In this document: in pieces, positions 1 to 6,112 of the stretch | How positions within the stretch are numbered: the first letter of the stretch is position 1 | Layout of the letters: each line of letters starts with the position of its first letter | Source: Eggerthellaceae bacterium | Lineage (GTDB): Bacteria > Actinomycetota > Coriobacteriia > Coriobacteriales > Eggerthellaceae | Direction: 5' to 3' | NCBI GenBank assembly: GCA_017559045.1 | Contig: JAFYTB010000238.1 | Coordinates: 1 to 10,773 of the forward strand | Length of the DNA stretch: 10,773 bases | Notes under the pieces: model-generated | The model's input: only the letters and a program-made list of their open reading frames with translations | Databases searched by the model: none | Told to the model about the DNA's origin: nothing | Translations under genes and position numbers: made by a program

Positions 1-396
1 CCAAGCGCCGTATCGCTCGCATTAAAGCTCTGGCGTCCGGGCCTCAAAATCAGACTGCTGGGAATTGGCGTTTCGGGGTTCGAGGAAAGCGAGTTCGTCC
101 AAAACGCTCTCTTCGAACTTCCGGATGCTTCTGCAACCTCCGAGGACAAGGAGATCAGCGGCGAGCAAACTTCAAGGGAATACGACTTTGCCAACGGCCC
201 ACGTAAGAGAACAGCTCCATCTCCGCAGCACAACATAGGAAGCAAGCTCAACAAGTCACAAAGAGAGCGCCTCATTGCCGCAACCGATTCCCTCAAGGAC
301 CGTTTTGGCGAAAATTCAGTAAGATTCGGTCTAGAGCTTCGTAATGAAGGAAACACCACCGGATCGGGATCAAAGAATCCCGCAGACTACAAATAA
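1..396 (+). CDS. dinB: DNA polymerase IV (Y-family), C-terminal part
   Basis: This is the last 131 codons of a gene that begins left of the window; the frame is open from base 1 to the TAA at 394-396. The reading starts in the little-finger domain, with LWRPGLKIRLLGIGVSGFEE at residues 10-29, matching the strand motif (LW...iRLLGv.vs) near the end of Y-family DinB polymerases. QNALFEL at residues 34-40 resembles a beta-clamp-binding motif. After a polar, probably disordered linker, residues 91-110 (LIAATDSLKDRFGENSVRFG) match the conserved C-terminal helix of DinB proteins. Known family role: error-prone, damage-tolerant DNA synthesis using the sliding clamp, with low processivity. The catalytic palm and finger domains lie outside the window and cannot be checked. 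A small membrane-protein gene follows 13 bp downstream on the same strand. Identification is from motifs only. Confidence 0.85.
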   Translation, partial: PSAVSLALKLWRPGLKIRLLGIGVSGFEESEFVQNALFELPDASATSEDKEISGEQTSREYDFANGPRKRTAPSPQHNIGSKLNKSQRERLIAATDSLKDRFGENSVRFGLELRNEGNTTGSGSKNPADYK

Positions 397-409
397 CGAC
401 AGGATGACG

Positions 410-550
410 ATGAACAGACTTTCCGCATTGTTCGACAAGAAGTACAGCAAGAAACTCACCAAACGTGAAATCATGATGCTTGGCTCTACGGTCGCCGTTT
501 GCCTTGTCACCCTTGCGGTCATCCTCGCAGCTACGGCCATCCTCCTGTAA
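410..550 (+). CDS. 46-residue single-pass membrane micro-protein of unknown function
   Basis: I do not recognise a family. The ATG at 410 is preferred because AGGA (401-404) sits five bases upstream; an in-frame ATG at 404 overlaps that site, and one at 344 lies inside dinB. The 46-residue product has a basic N-terminal half (MNRLSALFDKKYSKKLTKRE, residues 1-20) followed by an almost uninterrupted hydrophobic stretch from about residue 23 to the end, rich in Ala, Val, Leu and Ile. This is the shape of a C-tail-anchored or single-span protein with the charged end in the cytoplasm. It begins 13 bp after the dinB stop, so the two are probably co-transcribed, and it ends 15 bp before a hairpin terminator. 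Whether it has anything to do with DNA repair is unknown. The frame is short enough that chance cannot be excluded, but the start site, placement and protein shape favour a real gene. Confidence 0.6.
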   Translation: MNRLSALFDKKYSKKLTKREIMMLGSTVAVCLVTLAVILAATAILL

Positions 551-565
551 TCAAACAAGAGACAA

Positions 566-593
566 AAAGGCGTCGGATTTCTCCGACGCCTTT
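566..593. terminator. Bidirectional intrinsic terminator between dinB operon and glycosyltransferase
   Basis: A perfect 12-bp stem (AAAGGCGTCGGA 566-577 with TCCGACGCCTTT 582-593) closes a TTTC loop. It lies between the plus-strand micro-protein stop (550) and the minus-strand glycosyltransferase stop (636). Read on the minus strand it is followed by TTTTTGTC, a usable U-tract; read on the plus strand it is followed only by TTTCAA. It probably ends transcripts from both sides, more strongly from the glycosyltransferase side. Confidence 0.8.
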
Positions 594-635
594 CAATACC
601 CTCAAAATCCTAAGCCCACGGATCAAACGCGAGGC

Positions 636-1655
636 TTAGTTAAACTTGAAGATCTTCTGAGCAACATGATATCCGCCAAGACCAATGCGGCGACCAAGCT
701 CAGTCGGGATGTTGGTGCACATGCTGAGCAGGCTGTGACGAATGCGCTTATACAGAACGGGATCAGCTTCCTTCAGATAACGCCAGATTCCCTCACGCTT
801 CTCCTCATCCTCAGCCGTATTCCTCATGCGAAGGAAGACCGTGCAGATACACATCATCATCGCAAGGTAATTCTCCATGTACTGGCGAAGGCGCTTGTCC
901 TCGATGCTCATGACGTCCACCGCATCGATCATCGTACGCGTAACGCGCAGCTGCTGGTCAATGCGACCCATCATGACCTTCTCATTAACGGACTGGTCTT
1001 CACGGCCAATGAAGTAGCGATACATGTCGACATCGAGGTAGTACATGCTCTCGACATGCGGAAGCGGCTCGTACACGAAGATGTTATCAACGTAGAAGCA
1101 ATGATGCGGGAGCTCGAGACCGATCTCGTGAAGCAGCTCGGTGCGATAGATCACGGAGTGCATGAGGAGATACTGGCTCTGATTGAAGTGACCCACTTCA
1201 TCCCAGCCAAACTCCTTGCGCTCGGGGAACACGTTCTTGTAGCGCATGACGGTTCTCGTGCCCTCATGGACCTTCTCATAGACATAGTTCGCGATAACCA
1301 TGTCGGTAGGATCCTTGAGCTCCATCTGGCGACGAAGGTACTGCATGACCTCAGCCATTGCATCAGCGTCAAGCCAGTCGTCGGAGTCAACAACCTTGAA
1401 GTAACGGCCCGTGGCATTCTTAAGACCTGCATTTACCGCAGATCCATGGCCTCCATTTTCCTTATGAATGGCCTTGATGATACCCGGATGACGCTGCTCC
1501 CAAGCATCGGCAATCTCAGCCGTGTTGTCCTTAAAGGAGCCGTCATTGACAATAAGGATTTCGACATCATCGCCACAAGCAAGCAGAGTCTCGATGCACT
1601 TATCCATATACGCAGCAGAGTTGTAGCACGGAACCGCGAACGAAATGGTCTTCAT
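636..1655 (-). CDS. Family 2 glycosyltransferase (GT-A fold)
   Basis: A 339-residue protein with the N-terminal GT-A fold of glycosyltransferase family 2. It opens with ISFAVPCYNSAAYMDKCIETL (residues 4-24), the usual nucleotide-binding first strand and helix. VNDGS (36-40) and the metal/nucleotide-binding VVDSDDW (88-94, a DxD-type motif) follow, and FYVDNIFVYEPLP (187-199) is the likely acceptor/catalytic-base region. ENGGHGSAVNAGL (66-78) is the family's conserved loop. No membrane span is evident, so it probably acts at the cytoplasmic face on a lipid-linked or envelope glycan. The ATG is preceded by purine-rich GGGATAGG. It lies 38 bp after glf in the same direction, so the two are probably one transcript ending at the hairpin at 566-593. 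The glf link suggests that it transfers galactofuranose or another sugar to a galactofuranose-containing polymer. That is inference; donor and acceptor cannot be read from sequence. Confidence 0.85.
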   Translation of the reverse strand: MKTISFAVPCYNSAAYMDKCIETLLACGDDVEILIVNDGSFKDNTAEIADAWEQRHPGIIKAIHKENGGHGSAVNAGLKNATGRYFKVVDSDDWLDADAMAEVMQYLRRQMELKDPTDMVIANYVYEKVHEGTRTVMRYKNVFPERKEFGWDEVGHFNQSQYLLMHSVIYRTELLHEIGLELPHHCFYVDNIFVYEPLPHVESMYYLDVDMYRYFIGREDQSVNEKVMMGRIDQQLRVTRTMIDAVDVMSIEDKRLRQYMENYLAMMMCICTVFLRMRNTAEDEEKREGIWRYLKEADPVLYKRIRHSLLSMCTNIPTELGRRIGLGGYHVAQKIFKFN

Positions 1656-1693
1656 GAAATTCAGCCTATCCCTGTCTTCAACGCCAAACGCAC

Positions 1694-2932
1694 TTACAGC
1701 TGAGCCTCAGCATCGAGCTTTGCCATGATCCTATCGGAAAGCTCAAGAGCCAGGCTCACGATCTTGTCCATATTGTAGTAACGATACTCGGCCAAACGTC
1801 CAAGCGGATAGAAGTTCGGCAGGGTTTCGGTCAGCTTGCGGTAACGCTCGTAGTGGGCGTTATTCTCTTCGTTGATGATTGCGTAATAAGGGATCTGGGT
1901 ACGCGGATCATCGTAAGAGCGCGAATACTCCTTCATGATGGTGGTATTCGGGCAGCGCTGATAGGTCATATGCTTGAACTCGGTAATGCGCGTGTAGTCT
2001 TCGCTAACCGTGTAGTTGACCGTGCCGCACGGCTGGACAAACTCCTGGTCAAAGGTCTCATACACGAAGTCGAGGCTTCGGTAAGGAAGACGGCCGAAGC
2101 GAGAGAGGAAGAGCTCATCGAGCGGACCGGTATAGATGATGGGGCCCTCAAATGCCTGACCCTTAAGCTTAATGGCAGACAGGCCGGCATCCTCAGCATC
2201 GCTTTCGAACTCGAGCTCGAAGACACTTTCGGCATCCGTGTTCAGGCAGATATCAATGCCCTCGTAGTCAAGCATGGACTCGAACAACTTGGTGTAACCA
2301 TGAACGGGCATTCCCTGGAACTTATCCTGGAAGTAGCGGTCATCCTCGGAAATGAAGACGGGCACGCGTGCCGTGACCGAAGGATCGACCTCTTCGGGAG
2401 TCAGACCCCACTGCTTCTGCGTGTAGTAGAGGAAAACGTTCTCGTAAACGAAGTCAGCAACCTCTGCGAGCTCGGGATCGTCCTGCGAACGCAGCTCGTT
2501 GATGGTGACCTTAACACCATCGCCGAACTTGGCAATGAGCTTCTCGATAAGATGCTGAGCCTTCTCCTCGCCAAATGCGATGACCATAGACTTCTTGTTG
2601 AAGGGGACGGGCATATAGGTGCCGTGCCAATTCGCAAGTACACGATGCTCATACGGAATGAATCCAGCATAGCGACGCAGGTAGTAGAAGGCGCGCTGGT
2701 CGTTAGAGTGGAAGATATGAGGTCCGTAACGATGAACGAGCACACCATTCTCATCGAGCTCGTCATACATGTTGCCGCCGATGTGAGGACGCTTCTCAAT
2801 GATGAGCACGCGAAGGTCACGGCAATCGGCAAGCTGACGAGCAACGACGCTACCGGCAAAACCGCTGCCAACAATCAGCGCGTCATAATCAGAGATCTCA
2901 ACGTCTTTGAAATCGACATACGAAATAGTCAT
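1694..2932 (-). CDS. glf: UDP-galactopyranose mutase
   Basis: A 412-residue FAD enzyme that interconverts UDP-galactopyranose and UDP-galactofuranose, supplying the donor for galactofuranose in surface glycans. Visible signatures are the dinucleotide-binding loop VGSGFAGSVVARQL (21-34), IEKRPHIGGNMYDE (45-58) for the adenosine/FAD end, HRYGPHIFHS (67-76), YTQKQWGL (170-177), YTGPLDELF (267-275), TRITEFKH (314-321) and the C-terminal PLGRLAEYRYYNMD (376-389), which contains an arginine expected to bind substrate phosphate. The length is close to bacterial Glf enzymes, with about 12 extra residues before the Rossmann motif. The ATG at 2932 is preceded by AAAGGTGA (CACCTTTC on the plus strand, 2937-2944), a good ribosome-binding site. 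It heads a two-gene unit with the downstream glycosyltransferase and is divergent from pta. Assignment is secure; the glycan it serves is not known. Confidence 0.95.
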   Translation of the reverse strand: MTISYVDFKDVEISDYDALIVGSGFAGSVVARQLADCRDLRVLIIEKRPHIGGNMYDELDENGVLVHRYGPHIFHSNDQRAFYYLRRYAGFIPYEHRVLANWHGTYMPVPFNKKSMVIAFGEEKAQHLIEKLIAKFGDGVKVTINELRSQDDPELAEVADFVYENVFLYYTQKQWGLTPEEVDPSVTARVPVFISEDDRYFQDKFQGMPVHGYTKLFESMLDYEGIDICLNTDAESVFELEFESDAEDAGLSAIKLKGQAFEGPIIYTGPLDELFLSRFGRLPYRSLDFVYETFDQEFVQPCGTVNYTVSEDYTRITEFKHMTYQRCPNTTIMKEYSRSYDDPRTQIPYYAIINEENNAHYERYRKLTETLPNFYPLGRLAEYRYYNMDKIVSLALELSDRIMAKLDAEAQL

Positions 2933-3092
2933 GAATCACCTTTCACAGCATTCCTGAGCAAACTCGTTCTATTTTATCGTTTGACCCTCATGCCGACACC
3001 AAGTACATACAAACCGAATAATTAAGGCGATCAGGACCCCTCTCACCTATCATGACTGGTCACTACGACAGTTCGCACACGAAAGGACGACC
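2933..3092. promoter_or_regulatory. Divergent glf/pta promoter region
   Basis: This 160-bp gap must drive both glf (-) and pta (+). For pta a plausible sigma-70-type promoter is CCGACA (2993-2998), an 18-bp spacer, then AATAAT (3017-3022); TTGACC at 2981-2986 with TACATA at 3004-3009 (17 bp) is a weaker alternative. For glf, TAAAAT (complement of 2971-2976) is a fair -10, with TTGGTG (complement of 2997-3002) at a long 20-bp spacing. The candidate -35 boxes overlap, so the two promoters may compete. The pta leader holds the inverted repeat TGAC-TG-GTCA (3053-3062) and the ribosome-binding site GAAAGGA (3081-3087). Assignments are by eye. Confidence 0.4.
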
Positions 3093-4082
3093 ATGAGTTC
3101 ATTCCTTCAGACCATGATCGAGCGCGCGAAAGCCGACAAGCAAACCATTGTCCTCCCCGAGGGAAACGACGTACGTACGTTGAAGGCCGCTGAGTCAATT
3201 CTTGAAATGGGTCTGGCAGACCTCATCATCCTCGGCAACACCGAAACCATCCTTTCTTCTGGCTACAAACTTGATGGAGCCGAGATCGTCGACCCCCTCA
3301 ACTCCCCCCTGCGCGATTCCCTCGCCGCAGAACTCTGCGAAATCCGCAAGTCTAAGGGCATGACAGAAGAGCAGGCGCTCGCCCTCATGGATAACGTCCT
3401 TTATTTTGGCGTGATGATGGTAAAGACCGGCAAGGCCAATGGCATGGTCGCTGGCGCATGCCACTCCACGGGCGACGTACTTCGTCCCTGCCTTCAGATC
3501 CTGAAGACGGCTCCTGGCGTCAAATTTGTCAGCTCTTTCTTCATCATGGTGGTTCCCGATTGCGATCTCGGACACAACGGAACCTTCCTCTTCTCCGATT
3601 GCGGACTCGAAGTTCAGCCTAACGATGAGAAGCTCGCAAACATCGCCGTCAATTCCGCTAAGTCCTGGAAGACGCTTATCGGCGAAGAGCCCATCGTCGC
3701 CATGCTCTCTCATTCCTCTTATGGCTCGGCCAAGAACGACGATGCCGAGAAGGTCGTTCGCGCCACCGCACTTGCCAAGGAAATGGCTCCTGAACTCGCC
3801 ATCGACGGCGAACTGCAGCTCGATGCCGCCATCGTTCCCGAGATTGGCGCTGCCAAGGCCCCCAGCTCCAACGTCGCTGGCAAGGCAAATGTCCTCATCT
3901 TCCCCGACCTCGATGCTGGCAACATTGGCTACAAGCTTGTTCAGCGTCTTGCAAAGGCCGAGGCATACGGCCCCATTACGCAGGGTATCGCCGCTCCGGT
4001 AAACGATCTTTCCCGCGGATGCTCGGCAGAAGATATCGTTGGCGTTGTTGCCATCACCTGCGTTCAGGCTCAGTCTCGCTAA
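3093..4082 (+). CDS. pta: Phosphate acetyltransferase
   Basis: A 329-residue single-domain phosphotransacetylase, converting acetyl-CoA plus phosphate to acetyl phosphate plus CoA. The length equals the short, catalytic-domain-only class (Methanosarcina/Bacillus type); the long N-terminal regulatory part of the enterobacterial enzyme is absent. Landmarks are IVLPEGNDVRTLKAA (19-33), GMVAGACHSTGDVLRP (117-132), FLFSDCGL (165-172), MLSHSSYGSAKNDDAEKV (204-221), NVLIFPDLDAGNIGYKLVQR (266-285) and PITQGIAAPVNDLSRGCSAED (294-314), the last carrying the Ser-Arg pair at the CoA/phosphate site. The ATG follows GAAAGGA at five-base spacing. Its functional partner ackA lies just downstream but on the opposite strand, so the genes are not one operon and each needs its own promoter. 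Together they give ATP from acetyl-CoA in fermentation, or activate acetate in reverse. Transcription should stop at the hairpin at 4154-4181. Confidence 0.96.
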   Translation: MSSFLQTMIERAKADKQTIVLPEGNDVRTLKAAESILEMGLADLIILGNTETILSSGYKLDGAEIVDPLNSPLRDSLAAELCEIRKSKGMTEEQALALMDNVLYFGVMMVKTGKANGMVAGACHSTGDVLRPCLQILKTAPGVKFVSSFFIMVVPDCDLGHNGTFLFSDCGLEVQPNDEKLANIAVNSAKSWKTLIGEEPIVAMLSHSSYGSAKNDDAEKVVRATALAKEMAPELAIDGELQLDAAIVPEIGAAKAPSSNVAGKANVLIFPDLDAGNIGYKLVQRLAKAEAYGPITQGIAAPVNDLSRGCSAEDIVGVVAITCVQAQSR

Positions 4083-4153
4083 GGAAGCAGACGGAATCGC
4101 ATAATTGTCTCTGACCAGCCGTTTCTTTCCAGCTGACCAACCAACAACAAAAC

Positions 4154-4181
4154 GCCCGGCAAAGGCCGGGCTTTTTAGTTT
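4154..4181. terminator. Intrinsic terminator downstream of pta, usable from both sides
   Basis: The stem GCCCGGC (4154-4160) pairs with GCCGGGC (4165-4171) around an AAAG loop and is followed on the plus strand by TTTTTAGTTTTT. On the minus strand the same stem is followed by GTTTTGTTGTTGG, so transcripts arriving from ackA can also end here. This is a textbook factor-independent terminator and the strongest one in the window. Confidence 0.9.
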
Positions 4182-4189
4182 TTACGCAG

Positions 4190-4300
4190 ATGTGTCCCTT
4201 GGGTGACGGGTGGGCTCGTCGCCACTTTCACATTTTCGCGAAAATGTGACAGTGGTTACGAGCCCACCCGTCACCCATCCCCGTCGCTCAAGGGACACAT
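4190..4300. repeat. 111-bp near-perfect inverted repeat (giant hairpin) between pta and ackA
   Basis: The left arm (4190-4238) and right arm (4239-4300) are complementary over 49 positions, with 46 Watson-Crick pairs, one G-U and two mismatches, broken only by a 13-nt one-sided insertion in the right arm (4276-4288). Blocks from outside in: ATGTGTCCCTTG (4190-4201) with CAAGGGACACAT (4289-4300); 4202-4219 with 4258-4275 (18 bp, GC-rich, core GGGTGGGCTCGT); five pairs at 4222-4226 with 4251-4255; and an AT-rich perfect 22-bp palindrome at 4228-4249 centred on TTTTCGCGAAAA. No coding potential or convincing target-site duplication is seen (TTACG occurs at 4182-4186 and 4300-4304 but is not flush with the arms). 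It could be a palindromic extragenic repeat or small non-autonomous element, or an RNase III-cleavable 3' UTR structure for ackA mRNA. The structure is certain, the function unknown. Confidence 0.85.
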
Positions 4301-4319
4301 TACGTGGTACATTCAAGAA

Positions 4320-5516
4320 TTACTGCTCGTGAACAAGCTCGAAAGTGTCACGGGCGATCATGTATTCCTCATCGGTGGGAATGACGAGAATCACGACTTC
4401 CGAGTTGTCGGTGGAAATAACACGCTCACCGCCACGAACGCGATTGCGCTCGCGATCAAGAACGATACCGAGAGGCTGAAGACCAGAGAAGATCATGCGG
4501 CGCATCTTCTCGCAGTTCTCGCCAACGCCAGCCGTAAGGACAATGGCATCGACACCGCCCATAACTGCAATGTACTGGCCGATGTACTTCTTAACGGAAT
4601 TCGAATACATGTCGTAAGCAAGCTGAGCACGCTCATGACCCGCCTCAGATGCATCACGGACGCTGCGAAGGTCGTTGGAGATGCCAGAAATACCGAGAAG
4701 ACCGGACTTCTTGTTGAGAAGATCGTTTGCTTCAGCAGCGGTAAGACCCTCATGATCCATGATGAAGGTAACGATGGCGGGGTCAATGCCACCGCAGCGA
4801 GTGCCCATCATCAGGCCATCAAGCGGCGTAAGACCCATGGACGTATCAACAGCGACGCCATGGTCGATAGCAGACATGGAGCAGCCATTTCCAAGGTGAC
4901 AGGTGATGAGCTTGAGATCCTCAAGATCCTCGTCAAGGAAGGCAGCGGCGCGCTCGGCGATGTACCTATGAGACGTTCCATGTGCGCCATACTTGCGAAG
5001 AGAATACTTCTCGTACAGCTCATACGGAATGGGATACATGTATGCCTTGGGCGGCATAGTCTGGAAATAGGACGTGTCGAAAACAGCAACCATCGGCTTG
5101 CCGGGCATATGATGCAGGCAAGCGTTGATGCCCATGAGGGCAGCTTTGTTGTGCAGCGGAGCAAGCTCGGCGAGCTCATCAATCTTGGCGATGACCTCGT
5201 CGTCGATCAGAACGGATCGATCGAAGTACTTACCACCCTGAACAACGCGGTGACCGATGGCGTCAATCTCGTCGAGAGAATCGATGGCCTTATTGGGACC
5301 AGAGACAAGATTCTCAAGAACAAGGCCGATAGCAGCATCGTGGTCCTTCATAGGAGCATCGAGAACAACCTCGTTCTGAGCGATGCCATGCTTGAGGAAT
5401 GCGTCAGGCGCACCAACGCGCTCGCAAATGCCACGAGCAAGAACGATCTGCTGCTCAACCCAAATGAGCTGATATTTCAAGGAAGATGATCCTGCATTGA
5501 TTACAAGTACGTTCAC
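4320..5516 (-). CDS. ackA: Acetate kinase
   Basis: A 398-residue ASKHA-fold kinase catalysing acetyl phosphate plus ADP to acetate plus ATP, the ATP-yielding partner of Pta. Motifs: NAGSSSLKY (7-15), GHRVVQGG (88-95), LAPLHN (118-123), VFDTSYFQTMP (145-155), YGAHGTSHRY (176-185), HLGNGCS (207-213), GLTPLDGLMMGTRCGGIDP (228-246), TAGVGEN (328-334) and PTDEEYMIARDT (380-391). By alignment with the Methanosarcina enzyme, N7, R90, H122, D147, H179, R240 and a C-terminal glutamate of DEE (382-384) keep the active site. HRVVQGG replaces the commoner HRVVHGG, and F151 stands where many enzymes have His in FDTAFHQTMP; neither is a core catalytic residue. Translation starts at GTG 5516 behind AAGGGGG (complement of 5523-5529), spaced six bases. 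It converges on pta and is separated from it by the giant hairpin. Confidence 0.96.
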   Translation of the reverse strand: MNVLVINAGSSSLKYQLIWVEQQIVLARGICERVGAPDAFLKHGIAQNEVVLDAPMKDHDAAIGLVLENLVSGPNKAIDSLDEIDAIGHRVVQGGKYFDRSVLIDDEVIAKIDELAELAPLHNKAALMGINACLHHMPGKPMVAVFDTSYFQTMPPKAYMYPIPYELYEKYSLRKYGAHGTSHRYIAERAAAFLDEDLEDLKLITCHLGNGCSMSAIDHGVAVDTSMGLTPLDGLMMGTRCGGIDPAIVTFIMDHEGLTAAEANDLLNKKSGLLGISGISNDLRSVRDASEAGHERAQLAYDMYSNSVKKYIGQYIAVMGGVDAIVLTAGVGENCEKMRRMIFSGLQPLGIVLDRERNRVRGGERVISTDNSEVVILVIPTDEEYMIARDTFELVHEQ

Positions 5517-5615
5517 GATCTGCCCCCTTAATTAACTAACCACCCAATTTTAGGCTGACGGAATAACGCCAAACCTTTGATCATCTGGACATTCGGCGAA
5601 TGGGCACCTGGCATT

Positions 5616-5646
5616 AAAAGAGCCGACCCCCTTCGGAAGCCGGCTC
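5616..5646 (-). terminator. Intrinsic terminator of the HIT/xse gene cluster
   Basis: Read on the minus strand, GAGCCGGCTTCC (complement of 5635-5646) pairs with GGGGGTCGGCTC (complement of 5620-5631) across a three-base loop, using G-U wobbles in the middle, and is followed by TTTTAATG. It lies 24 bp beyond the HIT gene stop and should end the protease-xseA-xseB-HIT transcript. The remaining roughly 100 bp to ackA should hold the ackA promoter; I see only a weak TAAAAT there, without a well-spaced -35, and a short ATTCGGCGAAT palindrome at 5591-5601. Confidence 0.8.
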
Positions 5647-5670
5647 GTCAAATGCAATTTCAGCAGCGTG

Positions 5671-6021
5671 CTATTTCGACGGATTACCGTCATTCATCTG
5701 AGCACCACCGAGTACGTGGACGTGCAGGTGGTGAACCGTCTGACAAGAATGATCGTTCGTATTGGCAAGCGTACGGAAGCCAGACTCAACGACACCCTTA
5801 ATCTCAGCAACCTTCTGCACGGCACCAAAAACATTGCCAAGAACCTCGGCAGGAACATTGTCGGCAATGTTGTCGTAGTGCTGCTTGGGGATAACGAGCA
5901 CGTGAACGGGCATCATCGGATTGATGTCCTCAAATGCGAGAACATTCTCGTCTTAGTACACAACCGTAGAGGGAATCTCACCCTTGGCAATCTTACAAAA
6001 CAGGCAATCGTCCTTCTGCAT
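5671..6021 (-). pseudogene. HIT-family (HINT-like) nucleotide hydrolase gene broken by an in-frame TAA
   Basis: Read through, the frame encodes a typical 116-codon HIT protein: MQKDDCLFCKIAKGEIPSTV at the start with the zinc-type CxxC pair (C6, C9), then DENVLAFEDINP, PVHVLVIPKQH, GFRTLANTND and the catalytic histidine triad HLHVHVLGG near the end. Codon 23, between VVY and DENVLAF, is TAA (5953-5955 on the plus strand). Relatives usually have a Glu here, so one change, GAA to TAA, explains it. Family members hydrolyse adenosine phosphoramidates and AMP-linked substrates. The ATG at 6021 has an excellent AGGAG six bases upstream. Re-initiation at the Met-Met pair (5911-5916) would give an 81-residue product keeping the triad but lacking the CxxC and first strands, and no ribosome-binding site is seen there. 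It follows xseB by 91 bp and is probably last in that operon. It may be a genuine nonsense allele or a sequencing error. Confidence 0.85.
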
Positions 6022-6112
6022 ACCCTTCTCCTGAACTCGGTGTTCCAATATACGAACCATTGTAGGCTATTCGTACCAGCCGCAGGTCATACAAACCCAC
6101 CTGGCGGTCGCA

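Noticed and set aside
480..1703. Long plus-strand open frame (about 407 codons) opposite the glycosyltransferase
   Set aside because: It is codon-aligned antisense to a clear gene. Such frames stay open because the sense gene rarely uses TTA, CTA or TCA codons; the translated product has no recognisable motif.
1853..3025. Plus-strand open frame opposite glf
   Set aside because: It is in the same aligned antisense register as above, and glf is unmistakable on the other strand.
4190..4300. Insertion sequence or transposon end
   Set aside because: There is no transposase, no flush target duplication and no coding sequence between the arms; it is kept as an inverted repeat of unknown origin.
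4203..5489. Plus-strand open frame of about 428 codons opposite ackA, starting in the giant hairpin
   Set aside because: It is an antisense shadow of ackA caused by codon bias, with no ribosome-binding site or family motif.
6080..6107. Hairpin between xseB and the HIT gene as a terminator
   Set aside because: The stem is interrupted by a bulge and has no U-tract on either side, so it is not a convincing terminator.
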